From: JBNKLG01 sp050292235
GTDB lineage: Bacteria > Pseudomonadota > Gammaproteobacteria > Chromatiales > Chromatiaceae
Length of the DNA: 23,743 nt
Direction of reading: 5' to 3'
Assembly: GCA_050292235.1 (NCBI GenBank)
Contig: JBNKLG010000040.1
Coordinates: 1-23,743 of the forward strand
Shown here: one piece after another, positions 8,858 to 17,215 of the stretch
Layout of the letters: each line of letters begins with the position of its first letter
Numbering within the stretch: the stretch's first letter is position 1
The notes under the pieces: generated by a model
What the model saw: the letters and a program-made list of their open reading frames with translations, nothing else
The model's database searches: none
What the model was told of the DNA's origin: nothing
Program-made: the position numbers and the translations under genes

Positions 8858-9343
8858 TCACCCAGAAATCAAGGCACTCAATCTCAACAGAAAATCCTCC
8901 GGGGCAGTTCTGGCGATATATCCCTCACTTTTTTTTCCTCGGCCCTCGTCAAGCACCCGTGAAATCGTTTGTCCTAATTCCGACTCTTGCCAGACGACAT
9001 CCACACCTTTACGTCCTGCAAAACGTTTAGCGGTGGCCATCTGATGATCGTTTCTGTGTTCTCCCAATACAGCCTTGCGCGGTACGATGATCAATCTCTG
9101 GCCGAAAGAGAGCGCACTGAGGATACTGCCCATACCGGCATGTGCGATCACCAGATCTGCCTCCTCGAACGCACGGTCAAACTCAACGGGGTCCAGAAAG
9201 TCACGCTGCCGCAAATTCGCAAATATCCGATCAGTTGGGCCGACCTGAGCAACAACCTCCTCACCACAATGCGCAGCCCAGGTATCGACCGCACCGACCA
9301 TGCGGTCGAAAGCCAGCTGAGTTCCGACAGTCACGAAAATCAC
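8858..9343 (-). CDS. PssE/Alg13-like glycosyltransferase subunit
   Basis: This 161-residue cytosolic protein is the C-terminal half of a split GT28-type glycosyltransferase (Alg13, PssE or Cps14G type). It starts MIFVTVGTQLAFDRM, the standard opening of the family, and carries the donor-binding stretch ADLVIAHAGMGSILSAL followed by RLIIVPRKAVLGEHRNDHQ. I choose the GTG start (9341-9343), which overlaps the pssD-like stop in a GTGA junction. A longer reading from 9418 would run far into the upstream gene. It should pair with its neighbour to add the second sugar of the repeat unit. Related pairs transfer glucuronic acid or galactose, but the sugar here is unknown. Confidence 0.85.
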   Translation of the reverse strand: MIFVTVGTQLAFDRMVGAVDTWAAHCGEEVVAQVGPTDRIFANLRQRDFLDPVEFDRAFEEADLVIAHAGMGSILSALSFGQRLIIVPRKAVLGEHRNDHQMATAKRFAGRKGVDVVWQESELGQTISRVLDEGRGKKSEGYIARTAPEDFLLRLSALISG

Positions 9344-9795
9344 AATACCGATCCGATATAATAAGGGCCATCTTCCTGCGCCAGTTCCGGCCACTGAGTA
9401 AGCCAATGCGTGGCCCAACGCTTCGCTTTACGCCCAGCCAACGACAATTCATCGGCATTGGCCACGCTATCGACCCATATCGTTTTCGCCCCCAACAAGT
9501 GGGCAAAAACGATGGCGAAGTATCCCGGTGCCGCCCCCGTAGTGATGACCACATCCGGCCTGAACAACAGAACTCTCCAGGCCACCTGCATCGCCATCAG
9601 CAACAAGCCCGGCTTATCCCACATATTCGCATCACGCACCGGCGTAAACCCCTGCCCTTTACAAACCTTAATCGCCAGTCCAGGGGCGGTACTGATCCAA
9701 TGCACACGGTGGTTTTCAAACGCCGGCATCATGCGATTGAGTTGTACCCAATGGCCTCCGGCAGAGGCAACAGCCAGCAATTTCTTGCGCTTCAC
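9340..9795 (-). CDS. PssD/Alg14-like glycosyltransferase subunit
   Basis: This 151-residue protein is the N-terminal, acceptor-side half of the split glycosyltransferase (Alg14, PssD or Cps14F type). It has the opening VASAGGHWVQLNRM and the stretch RPDVVITTGAAPGYFAIVFA. It ends WLTQWPELAQEDGPYYIGSVL, the usual PssD tail. It brings the catalytic PssE-like partner to the membrane and the lipid-linked acceptor. The GTG start (9793-9795) overlaps the stop of the upstream GT4 gene, and its own stop overlaps the pssE-like start. Both junctions are four-base overlaps, which suggests balanced, coupled synthesis of the two halves. Confidence 0.87.
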   Translation of the reverse strand: MKRKKLLAVASAGGHWVQLNRMMPAFENHRVHWISTAPGLAIKVCKGQGFTPVRDANMWDKPGLLLMAMQVAWRVLLFRPDVVITTGAAPGYFAIVFAHLLGAKTIWVDSVANADELSLAGRKAKRWATHWLTQWPELAQEDGPYYIGSVL

Positions 9796-10856
9796 GGTGT
9801 TACTCCAAGCGACAAATAAAGTGAATGCATTTCATCCATACAGGCTTGCGCGGAGAATAGTTCGTGGAACCGCATCCGAGAAGCCTCGCCCATGGTACTC
9901 AACACACTATCGCTCCTCGACAGCAAATCGACCAAAGCGAGCCGTAGTTGCTGTCTATCTCCCGGTTCGATCAGTGCGCCATTGCTAGCATCAACCAGTT
10001 CTGGAATACCGCCAACGCAAGTGGATACAACCGCCATGGAAAAAGACATGGCTTCGATAATGGCCATAGGCAAACCCTCGTTGTGAGAAGGCAGCACAAA
10101 AACGCCGCATTCATGTAACAGGGTGGCCTTCTCCTCGCCACTAATCCAGCCAGGCACCTGCACTGCATGTGAGATCTTCAACTCATTGACCAGGGCCCTG
10201 ACTTTTTCGATTTCACCATTGCCGCCACAAAACAACCGCGCCTCAGGCACCTCGTTCAGAACTTCGGCAAAAGCCGGCAACAAATCGTATATTCCTTTAC
10301 GGTCGCCGAACTGACCCAGGAACAGCACATGGCGAAGCCGGCGCTCACGCGTAGCGCGCCCAGGGTTAAAGCAATCGGGCACGAAATTACCAATCACAGT
10401 CACTCTATTGCCGGTCAGATCAGCCACAAAGTCGCGCCAAGATGCCGACAGGACCACCACACCATCTGCCCGATCGAACAAAGTGCGCACCGCTCGCTGA
10501 ACCCGGGACGAACTGTTGCGGTAAAACACGGTAAATTCTGACCCGTGCAAGTGAATAATATTAGGGACTCCAGCCAGCCGAGCCATGCCCTGAAAAAAGT
10601 ATTTTCGCCAAAAACTGCCACGCATGGACATATGCATGTGTAACAGTTCCACCCGACCGCGTAGCAGAAGATAGCCGACCAGCAGATAGGCGCGCAAAGC
10701 CATTGTCATCCGTGTCACAACCCCGCCCTCGACATGGGTCGCAATTCGGCGCACGTGGCCATCGGTATAGAATCCGGCCAACTCGTAGGCCTCGATTACC
10801 GAACGGATGCCACCACGTGCTGCCGTGCCCAGAACCAAAATCTGCTTAGCTGACAT
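9792..10856 (-). CDS. GT4-family glycosyltransferase
   Basis: This 354-residue cytoplasmic or membrane-associated glycosyltransferase has the GT-B fold. The N-terminal domain has a glycine-rich loop (TAARGGIRSVIEAY) and LLHMHMSMRGSFWRK. The C-terminal domain has HVLFLGQFGDRKGIYDLL and the EX7E-type donor site FVLPSHNEGLPMAIIEAM, typical of GT4 retaining enzymes. It should add one sugar to the lipid-linked repeat unit. Donor and linkage cannot be read. Its start (ATG 10854-10856) lies inside the end of the upstream sulfotransferase gene (11-base overlap), and its stop overlaps the pssD-like start, placing it in one tightly coupled operon. Confidence 0.9.
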   Translation of the reverse strand: MSAKQILVLGTAARGGIRSVIEAYELAGFYTDGHVRRIATHVEGGVVTRMTMALRAYLLVGYLLLRGRVELLHMHMSMRGSFWRKYFFQGMARLAGVPNIIHLHGSEFTVFYRNSSSRVQRAVRTLFDRADGVVVLSASWRDFVADLTGNRVTVIGNFVPDCFNPGRATRERRLRHVLFLGQFGDRKGIYDLLPAFAEVLNEVPEARLFCGGNGEIEKVRALVNELKISHAVQVPGWISGEEKATLLHECGVFVLPSHNEGLPMAIIEAMSFSMAVVSTCVGGIPELVDASNGALIEPGDRQQLRLALVDLLSRSDSVLSTMGEASRMRFHELFSAQACMDEMHSLYLSLGVTP

Positions 10857-11760
10857 GGTGCTTCCTCAGCCAGCTCCTCGCATCAGACACCTCTTCCCCG
10901 ACGATACTCAGCAGATTCTCGATATCCGGGCTGTAATAATCGATCAGCAAACGGGCAGTAGCCGATGCCATAAAAGGTTTATCCACTCGCTTTCCATTGA
11001 TGTGCTTATACCAGCCCAACAACCATTGCTTCACCCCAGGGTTACGGTTAAAAAAAGGCTCCAATGCATTGTTTACCTGCAAACCGACTTTCTGTAACCA
11101 AGCACGGCGCGGTGCAAAAGTGACATTGGCACGCACAAATGCGTAATCCTCATAGAACGCCGCGTCAAGACCCGCCCACTCGCATACTCTGCGCATAAAG
11201 GCAGCCGGGTCACGTTGTAAACTATCCAGGGTGGTAACCAGGATTTGTTCACGCGGAAAGCAAGCATAGTAATCAGCCAGATGTGCCGCATAGCGCCCGG
11301 CATCAGGCACCCGCAAATGCCACTCATTGAGCCCCGCTTCTGCCAGACTGATCTCGCCACGTTCGAACTGCATACACAGATCAATATAAGCGTCGAAAGA
11401 CATAGCCCCAGGAATGTGGAAACGGGATTTATGGAAATCAAAACCGGACAATAAGCGGTCTATGGGATCGCGCAATACAAATATAACGCGCGCCTGAGGC
11501 AGCAGAGCAGCCATGGCTGGCGCAGTAACATCACTCTCTGCAAGATAGCCTGGAGAAGCTTCCATACGCACTTTCTCACTGGCTGCAGTCGCAAACAACG
11601 CATCATAAGAATAAATATCATGTGGCGGTGTGCTACGGAAATAATCCGTCTCTTTCCGTACAGAAGACACGATGCCAGGGTGTGCACTTAGATACTGATA
11701 AACCGAGGTAGTTCCCGATTTTTCTGTCCCAGCCAGGATGAGATAGCGATTCATTTCCAA
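10846..11760 (-). CDS. PAPS-dependent sulfotransferase (first of two)
   Basis: Sulfotransferases move the sulfuryl group of PAPS to a hydroxyl or amine. This 304-residue protein shows the 5'-phosphosulfate loop TEKSGTTSVYQYL (12-24), an EASPGYL segment (67-73) and the 3'-phosphate motif VLRDPIDRLLSGF with R97 and S105. These match carbohydrate sulfotransferases of the NDST/Sulfotransfer type, soluble in the cytoplasm. In an EPS operon the likely acceptor is a sugar of the repeat unit. The start is uncertain: TTG at 11760 has GAGGA seven bases upstream, while ATG at 11754 is only two codons further. A gap of 58 bases separates it from the flippase gene. Sulfated lipid or protein acceptors cannot be excluded. 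Confidence 0.88.
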   Translation of the reverse strand: MEMNRYLILAGTEKSGTTSVYQYLSAHPGIVSSVRKETDYFRSTPPHDIYSYDALFATAASEKVRMEASPGYLAESDVTAPAMAALLPQARVIFVLRDPIDRLLSGFDFHKSRFHIPGAMSFDAYIDLCMQFERGEISLAEAGLNEWHLRVPDAGRYAAHLADYYACFPREQILVTTLDSLQRDPAAFMRRVCEWAGLDAAFYEDYAFVRANVTFAPRRAWLQKVGLQVNNALEPFFNRNPGVKQWLLGWYKHINGKRVDKPFMASATARLLIDYYSPDIENLLSIVGEEVSDARSWLRKHHVS

Positions 11761-11818
11761 AAATCAATCCTCGGTCTTGTACAGCAACGACGCCGCTACG
11801 CTGCCCAACAGTATGGAT

Positions 11819-13336
11819 TCAACGTGTGTATACATAAGGTTTAACTAGCGACACCTTGCCTCTCAGTATTTGGGCCAGAAAAGCTTCGTCATCGCGACTC
11901 AGTGGCTTGGCAAACCACCACCCCAGCGCCAGGCAAACCAAGGTTAGGGCCAGTGCCACCCAAGACCCTACCAACGGCAACAACAACCATCCAAACAATA
12001 GTACCAATCCAGCCGCCACCATTCCCCGCACCGAGCCCACCATATCAAGCAGCCTGCCTGCACCGTGTCGTTCGATCCACCAAAAGGTGTATAGATTTCT
12101 CAGCCAATGGCTCAGCGCAATGCCGGCCACCATAGCCGACAGGCCCCACTCTCCTGCAAACCAAGCAGCGAGTGGGACCAAGAGATACAGCAAGCTCTGT
12201 GCTCGCAACTGTCGCGTCTGATCAAATATCTGCATCGTCATGGTGATCAACTGCCCCTGGCTGGTAGCACCCAGTGCAATAAAAAACAACAACATCGTCA
12301 GGCCTGCGTCAGGAAAACGCCCACCGCTAGCAAGAGCAATGATGTTATCGCCAGCAACGCCAAAAACAACAAGAAGAACAAGCACGATCAATAAATTGCT
12401 TTTCATCATCAGCGATACGCCCCCTTTGACTGCACCCATATCCCCCGCTGCCCGACGCGAAATCAGCATTGGGCGGATGATGTTGACCAACAGTTGCGCA
12501 GGCATGTAACGGCTAGCAATAATGTTTAACTGCTGCAAAAAGGCAAAGAGGCCAGCTGCCTCCAGACCCAGCAATCGCACAGCCAGCAGACGCAACACGC
12601 CCATGCTGGCAGTAGCTGCCAACAGATTCGTGCCAGCCATGTGCCAGGCAAAATTCATCACCTCACGGGCGCAAACCCGATACGTCCCGTTCAGCTCAAG
12701 AGCGTGAAGGCGACGCAGCAAGGCAAACTCAGCCAGCAGCAGACAAAACGAGCTGACAGCGATATCCACCCAAAGGACGTGCGCCAGAGACACCGCATCA
12801 CTCAGCACCAGAATAACCATGCCAGCCAACCGGCCCAAAGGCTGCAATGCCTGAGCGAGTTGCGACCAGCGTTGTTCGAGCAGTGTCTCCAGAATTTCCG
12901 AAGTGAAGCGAAACCCGAGCACCGTCACCAGCAGCAACGGCAGCACATTCGCCTGCTCCGACTGGGCCGGGTTGAAACCAAGCCACGCTGTAAACCAGGG
13001 CCATGTCGCCCAAATGCCGCCAACCCAGGCAAATATGATCGTGAAACGCGCAAACGTCATCCATTTCACAAAGACACGCACACCGGTCACGCTACCTCGC
13101 GAAGCCAAATCAGGCATAAAACGGCGCACAGCTTCCAGAAGTCCAAAGGAACTTAGCGGTACAAGGAGTTCCACCACACCCCATATCGCCATGTATGCAC
13201 CGTAATCATCTGGAGCAAACAGGCGAACGATCCATAAAGTAAGCGCGAAATTGGCAATGCCCTGCGCGACCTTACCGACGAGAAAGACCCGAACGGCAGC
13301 ACGAAATCGTTTGCCCGTATAGAGCGCCTGCTTCAT
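11819..13336 (-). CDS. Wzx-like polysaccharide flippase
   Basis: This 505-residue protein is hydrophobic throughout, with about 12-14 transmembrane helices in the layout of the MATE/MviN superfamily (polysaccharide biosynthesis protein, Wzx type). It opens with a conserved KVAQGIANFALTLWIVRLF segment followed by PDDYGAYMAIWGVVELL, typical of flippases. It should move the finished lipid-linked repeat unit across the inner membrane to the periplasmic polymerase. The ATG start overlaps the stop of the acyltransferase gene (ATGA at 13333-13336). Its local base composition is GC-rich like the neighbouring glycosyltransferases and unlike the AT-rich polymerase gene, so the two may have different histories. 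Confidence 0.88.
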   Translation of the reverse strand: MKQALYTGKRFRAAVRVFLVGKVAQGIANFALTLWIVRLFAPDDYGAYMAIWGVVELLVPLSSFGLLEAVRRFMPDLASRGSVTGVRVFVKWMTFARFTIIFAWVGGIWATWPWFTAWLGFNPAQSEQANVLPLLLVTVLGFRFTSEILETLLEQRWSQLAQALQPLGRLAGMVILVLSDAVSLAHVLWVDIAVSSFCLLLAEFALLRRLHALELNGTYRVCAREVMNFAWHMAGTNLLAATASMGVLRLLAVRLLGLEAAGLFAFLQQLNIIASRYMPAQLLVNIIRPMLISRRAAGDMGAVKGGVSLMMKSNLLIVLVLLVVFGVAGDNIIALASGGRFPDAGLTMLLFFIALGATSQGQLITMTMQIFDQTRQLRAQSLLYLLVPLAAWFAGEWGLSAMVAGIALSHWLRNLYTFWWIERHGAGRLLDMVGSVRGMVAAGLVLLFGWLLLPLVGSWVALALTLVCLALGWWFAKPLSRDDEAFLAQILRGKVSLVKPYVYTR

Positions 13337-13767
13337 TCTCCGTCGAATTCCTGAAGTTTCTGCCCATTGATACGGACGATCCGAGCAGGCACGCCAACTA
13401 CTGTGGCGTCATCTGGAACATCACTCACCACGACCGCGTTAGCACCGATGCGTGCGCGGTCTCCAATACGCACAGCACCGAGGATCTTAGCCCCAGCGCC
13501 AAAAGAGACATCGTTGCCCACAATTGCTGCACCCTCGCCACTATTTGCAAAGGTGACCTGGTGGCGAATTGTGCAGCGTGCACCGATACACACGGTACGC
13601 GCAATGACGATGCCCTGCCGGTGACCAAACGAAACACCAGGCCCGATTTTCGCTTGATAGGGCACGAACGATTGGTAAACAATCCGAATCATCAACATGA
13701 CCAGACGTGGTAGCACTGGGACCCGGTGACGGTATAGCCAATTAGACAGATAATAAAGTCGTTCCAC
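13333..13767 (-). CDS. Left-handed beta-helix acyltransferase
   Basis: This 144-residue protein belongs to the hexapeptide-repeat acyltransferases (serine acetyltransferase-like subgroup). Repeats run from about residue 42 to 130, with stretches such as IGPGVSFGHRQGIVIA, VCIGARCTIRHQ, AAIVGNDVSFGAGAKIL and DRARIGANAVVVSDVP. It ends VVGVPARIVR, a typical LbH tail. It lacks the long N-terminal domain of true CysE. In this setting it most likely O-acetylates (or otherwise acylates) a sugar of the polysaccharide using an acyl-CoA. The GTG start (13765-13767) follows the upstream GT4 stop by three bases, and its stop overlaps the flippase start. Confidence 0.85.
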   Translation of the reverse strand: MERLYYLSNWLYRHRVPVLPRLVMLMIRIVYQSFVPYQAKIGPGVSFGHRQGIVIARTVCIGARCTIRHQVTFANSGEGAAIVGNDVSFGAGAKILGAVRIGDRARIGANAVVVSDVPDDATVVGVPARIVRINGQKLQEFDGE

Positions 13768-13770
13768 GGT

Positions 13771-15018
13771 CTACCGCTCCTGTTTTGGGTTGGCAGCCAA
13801 CAAACGCTCATAAACAGCTTCCACCCGATCAGCAATGACGTCGTAGGTCCGCTGCGCACGCACCCAATCGGGCCCACGGGCCGCCTCGCGCCGTGCCGTT
13901 TCAGGATCGTCCAGCAAGCGGCAGACTTCATCAGCGAAGGCCTGTTCATCCCAGGGAATACAGCGGCCGATGCCGCTGTCAGCCATCACCTGACACTGCT
14001 CGGGATGCTCGTTGGCAATAATGCACTTGGCCATTGCCATATACTCAACTAACTTGGTGGGTGAGGTGGAGAGCAACACCGGGATCGGATAAAAGGGCGA
14101 AAAACAGATATCCGCACTTTTGACATGTTCCCAAGCCTGCTCCATGGGCAGGAAACCAGTCACTTCGACGGCGTCAGCCAGCCCCAGCCGCACGGCTTCA
14201 TCTTCGACCGCCTGGCGGTCACTGAGCTGCTGCCCTTCACCGACATAACACAGCCGGGCGCCCGGATAGCGCTGGCGCACCTTGTGCAACACCCGCACCA
14301 GCATTTCCGTCTGCCGCAAACGCAAGATAATGCCCAGGTACAACAATAGCGGTGCTTGCGTATCCGGTGCACGTGCGTCTTCCGCTTGGCCCACTTGCGC
14401 TGCGCGGATACCCATGGGAACCGGCGTCATCTTGCTTGGATCGATGCCTTCGCGCGCAACATCCTCTTTCATGCGCTCACTCTGCACGAAGATATGGTCC
14501 GCAAGCGGCAATATCAGCTTGTAGAGCAGCAGGCGTATAGACTGGCCTTTTAGCCACACCAGATGGCGATGTGGCACGAAACGGTTTCGCGCCTGATAGA
14601 GTTTGGATTCGGCATAGGGATAGGACATCCAGTAGACAAACCTAGCACCCGTTAGCCTAGCTGCCAGCCAGCCAGCTAAGCCCGCCATAAAGCGATCGCG
14701 CACCTGAATGACATCATAGCGGGTCCTAAATGCCAGCGGGATCGCAACAAAGCCCCCAAGCAAGCCGTATATATTGTTCAAGATCCGTCCAGGCAAACCC
14801 TTGAGCCTGCTGCGTGGCGTAAGGTGCACCTGGCAGCCATACCACTCCGTTGGAGAAACCACACCGCCAGCATCTGGACCCCGTTGCATAAGCCAGTCGA
14901 TCTTATGGCCATGCGCGGGCATCTGCCGAGCAAATAGTTCAACAACATCAGCGCGGAATGGCGGGTAGCGATCCTCAACGATATACAGGAGCATCATACG
15001 CGAGGATTCATCAGACAT
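13771..15018 (-). CDS. GT4-family glycosyltransferase
   Basis: This 415-residue GT-B glycosyltransferase has an N-terminal acceptor domain with YDVIQVRDRFMAGLAG and WMSYPYAESK. The C-terminal donor domain has LLLYLGIILRLRQTEMLV, ARLCYVGEGQQ and the EX7E-like region SPFYPIPVLLSTSPTKLVEYM. It resembles GT4 enzymes of capsule and EPS operons and should add a sugar from the cytoplasmic side. Its start (ATG 15016-15018) overlaps the end of the upstream sulfotransferase gene by eight bases, and the acyltransferase gene follows after three bases. Sugar specificity is not predictable from the sequence. Confidence 0.89.
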   Translation of the reverse strand: MSDESSRMMLLYIVEDRYPPFRADVVELFARQMPAHGHKIDWLMQRGPDAGGVVSPTEWYGCQVHLTPRSRLKGLPGRILNNIYGLLGGFVAIPLAFRTRYDVIQVRDRFMAGLAGWLAARLTGARFVYWMSYPYAESKLYQARNRFVPHRHLVWLKGQSIRLLLYKLILPLADHIFVQSERMKEDVAREGIDPSKMTPVPMGIRAAQVGQAEDARAPDTQAPLLLYLGIILRLRQTEMLVRVLHKVRQRYPGARLCYVGEGQQLSDRQAVEDEAVRLGLADAVEVTGFLPMEQAWEHVKSADICFSPFYPIPVLLSTSPTKLVEYMAMAKCIIANEHPEQCQVMADSGIGRCIPWDEQAFADEVCRLLDDPETARREAARGPDWVRAQRTYDVIADRVEAVYERLLAANPKQER

Positions 15019-15958
15019 AGCCGAGCATCCGGTTCACATCGCCACCATAACGCTCAAAGAACGCCATTTCCTCTCCATCAAGTTCCCTTCGCCAGCGCTC
15101 ATCCAGTTTGATGCCTTTTTGCGGAGAGAAGCGGGTATCGTTGCCATTTGCCATATGCCTTTCTCCCCCTCCCAGATCCATCATGGCAGGTTCATAATCG
15201 ATACCGACAAACGTGCACAGTTTTTTGCCGTTGTTCTCAGGATCAGCAGCGAAAGCTTCATAGGTCATTTGCATAAGATTGTCTGCAGGCAACCGCTTCT
15301 TCAGCATTGGAGCCGCATTGCGATAGTATTTTAGCCACTCGCGAACGCTGCTCTCCTGATCGAAACCACTGGAGCGGCGCGACAAATAGACTCCTCTGCC
15401 GTCGCGCGTGACGAGAATGACCCGCACCTGTTCCGGGTAACGCCGCGCGAGCTCGACTGCTTCCCAGGGGTTCTTGGATGAATCGACGACCACATCCTTA
15501 TCCCAGAGCCGCGAGATCACACCAAACAAGCGCATCTTGTTGTCCACAGCTTTGCTATAAGCTGGCGGAATGGGAATCACATTTCGCAGTCCTACAGGTG
15601 CATACTCCCGGATCCCCAACCAAGCTCGCCTGTAATAGAAGCGCGCATAGAACCACTTATTCTGATACTCGTGATCAATAATCACGCGGGATCTAGCATC
15701 CCAGAGTTTATAAGTGTAAGGCTTTGAGGGAATATCAATACCAGTTTCCAATTTGATTGCGGTGTAGATCTGCTGCCAAGCAGAACATTCCGAAACGCTT
15801 GCACCGCAAGAGCACAATTCACCCATGCTAATCGCCTTGCCCAGGAAATTCACCTCTCCCAAAGATGCAACCCTGGAGTGCCCGCCGAGAAACATGTCGG
15901 TAATGGTCGAGCCACACCGTGAACCAGAACAAATATAAACAATTATTGGCATACCCAT
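15011..15958 (-). CDS. Sulfotransferase-family protein (second of two)
   Basis: This 315-residue protein is a sulfotransferase clearly different from the one at 10846-11760. The PAPS loop is CSGSRCGSTITDMFL (10-24). A cysteine motif CSCG plus C58 (C49, C51, C58) follows, as in many bacterial sulfotransferases of this subgroup. Further on are VVVDSSKNP (156-164) and the 3'-phosphate motif LVTRDGRGVYLSRRSSG with R185 and S193. Soluble cytoplasmic action on a sugar precursor is inferred from context. The ATG start has no strong ribosome site, and 84 AT-rich bases separate it from the polymerase gene. Its end overlaps the next GT4 start by eight bases. Confidence 0.85.
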   Translation of the reverse strand: MGMPIIVYICSGSRCGSTITDMFLGGHSRVASLGEVNFLGKAISMGELCSCGASVSECSAWQQIYTAIKLETGIDIPSKPYTYKLWDARSRVIIDHEYQNKWFYARFYYRRAWLGIREYAPVGLRNVIPIPPAYSKAVDNKMRLFGVISRLWDKDVVVDSSKNPWEAVELARRYPEQVRVILVTRDGRGVYLSRRSSGFDQESSVREWLKYYRNAAPMLKKRLPADNLMQMTYEAFAADPENNGKKLCTFVGIDYEPAMMDLGGGERHMANGNDTRFSPQKGIKLDERWRRELDGEEMAFFERYGGDVNRMLGYV

Positions 15959-16042
15959 ATACGATACTAAGTCAATTCAGTCGAATATACTTCAAGCGAA
16001 AACAAATATCACTAGAAGGTAGAAAATCGTAATAAATTCATC

Positions 16043-17215
16043 TTACAAGCAAGAGCCGATTTTATCTCTTGCATTCATCTTATTAAGGTTGACTCGAGAC
16101 TCAGATAACCCCATTATTAAAAAAGCAACATAAGGCATAATGCCATGCATAAATCCATTGGTAAGACTATTAACAAGAATTACAAATAACAGCAAATTCA
16201 ATACCAGTAACTCCCTATCCACTTTCACGTAAGCAGCCACTGATTTAGCATGGACAAGAAATACCATTGAATAAAGAAAATACCCGACGGTCCCACCATA
16301 TTGCAGCCATTCTACATGGAAGTTATGCGGTGTAACTTGCAACTCACCCAACTTAATACCCGTCCCAAAAACAACGTTATCATAAAATTCACCTATTGCT
16401 CCCTTATAGACTAGAGCCCTACTCGCAAAAGCACGTATATATTGATCAAAATCCAGCAGCCTATCAACTGAATTATTGCCAGCTCCTGACCAATTTACTT
16501 GCAACCCAAGATTTGAAAATAGATATGAAAATACGATAGTAATAATGAGAGTAACAAAGATCATCCATAACCACATCATAAATAGATGTCTTTTTAGCAG
16601 CCTCAGCACCACAGGTGAAATCATAGTCAACAACATGTAGACCCTCGGCATTGCTGTCAAGAAAGCAGCGAGTGAAACAGGAATTAAAAGTATTCTTGGG
16701 ACCCACATGGCATCCCTGACGTAAATTGAATACACCAACAAAACCACAAGCAAAGTTGCCACACTAATCGATGGAAGACCAAAGACCTCCACTCTTTCAT
16801 GAGTTGTTACAAATACGTATATCGTAATAACAGAAAAGACAAGCATTGACGAAATCACGACATTAATTGATGCAAAAAACTCTTTATTATTTGTAATAAA
16901 TACCTTAACGACAAAATAAGAAGCAATTGGAATAAACAACGCATGAAACGCCATGCGCCCGCTTACTATCATAGTATCCGAAAGAATCGTAGACTGGAAA
17001 AAAGTTAGCGCGAGCAGTAATATAATCACATCAAGCGCTTTAAATCCAAATAATTGTGGATTACGCAACAAGCGAAACACCGCAAAAGGAAATAGAAATA
17101 CCACAAGAAATGTATACATGGTAAATGTTACTATTCCCAGTTCAAACTTAATAAAACCTTGCGACATTGGCAACACAGCAAGCATCACACATAGCAATTT
17201 GAACAATATATTCAT
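16043..17215 (-). CDS. Wzy/O-antigen-ligase-like polysaccharide polymerase
   Basis: This 390-residue integral membrane protein has about ten hydrophobic helices and one large periplasmic loop (about 235-300). The loop ends in VTPHNFHVEWLQYGGTVGYFLY, which fits the HN-x-H/W signature of the O-antigen ligase/Wzy_C superfamily (H297, N298). It would join flipped repeat units in the periplasm. The gene is very AT-rich: 13 of 60 bases in 16861-16920 are G or C, against 42 of 60 in 14161-14220 of the GT block. This suggests separate acquisition, which is common for wzy genes. The ATG overlaps the VanZ-like gene stop (17212-17215), so these two AT-rich genes form a unit. Confidence 0.82.
   Translation of the reverse strand: MNILFKLLCVMLAVLPMSQGFIKFELGIVTFTMYTFLVVFLFPFAVFRLLRNPQLFGFKALDVIILLLALTFFQSTILSDTMIVSGRMAFHALFIPIASYFVVKVFITNNKEFFASINVVISSMLVFSVITIYVFVTTHERVEVFGLPSISVATLLVVLLVYSIYVRDAMWVPRILLIPVSLAAFLTAMPRVYMLLTMISPVVLRLLKRHLFMMWLWMIFVTLIITIVFSYLFSNLGLQVNWSGAGNNSVDRLLDFDQYIRAFASRALVYKGAIGEFYDNVVFGTGIKLGELQVTPHNFHVEWLQYGGTVGYFLYSMVFLVHAKSVAAYVKVDRELLVLNLLLFVILVNSLTNGFMHGIMPYVAFLIMGLSESRVNLNKMNARDKIGSCL

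Noticed and set aside
13771..13790. Partial resemblance to the ops/JUMPstart element (GCGGTAG on the minus strand)
   Set aside because: It covers only part of the motif and lies at the end of a coding region, containing the stop codon, not in an operon leader.
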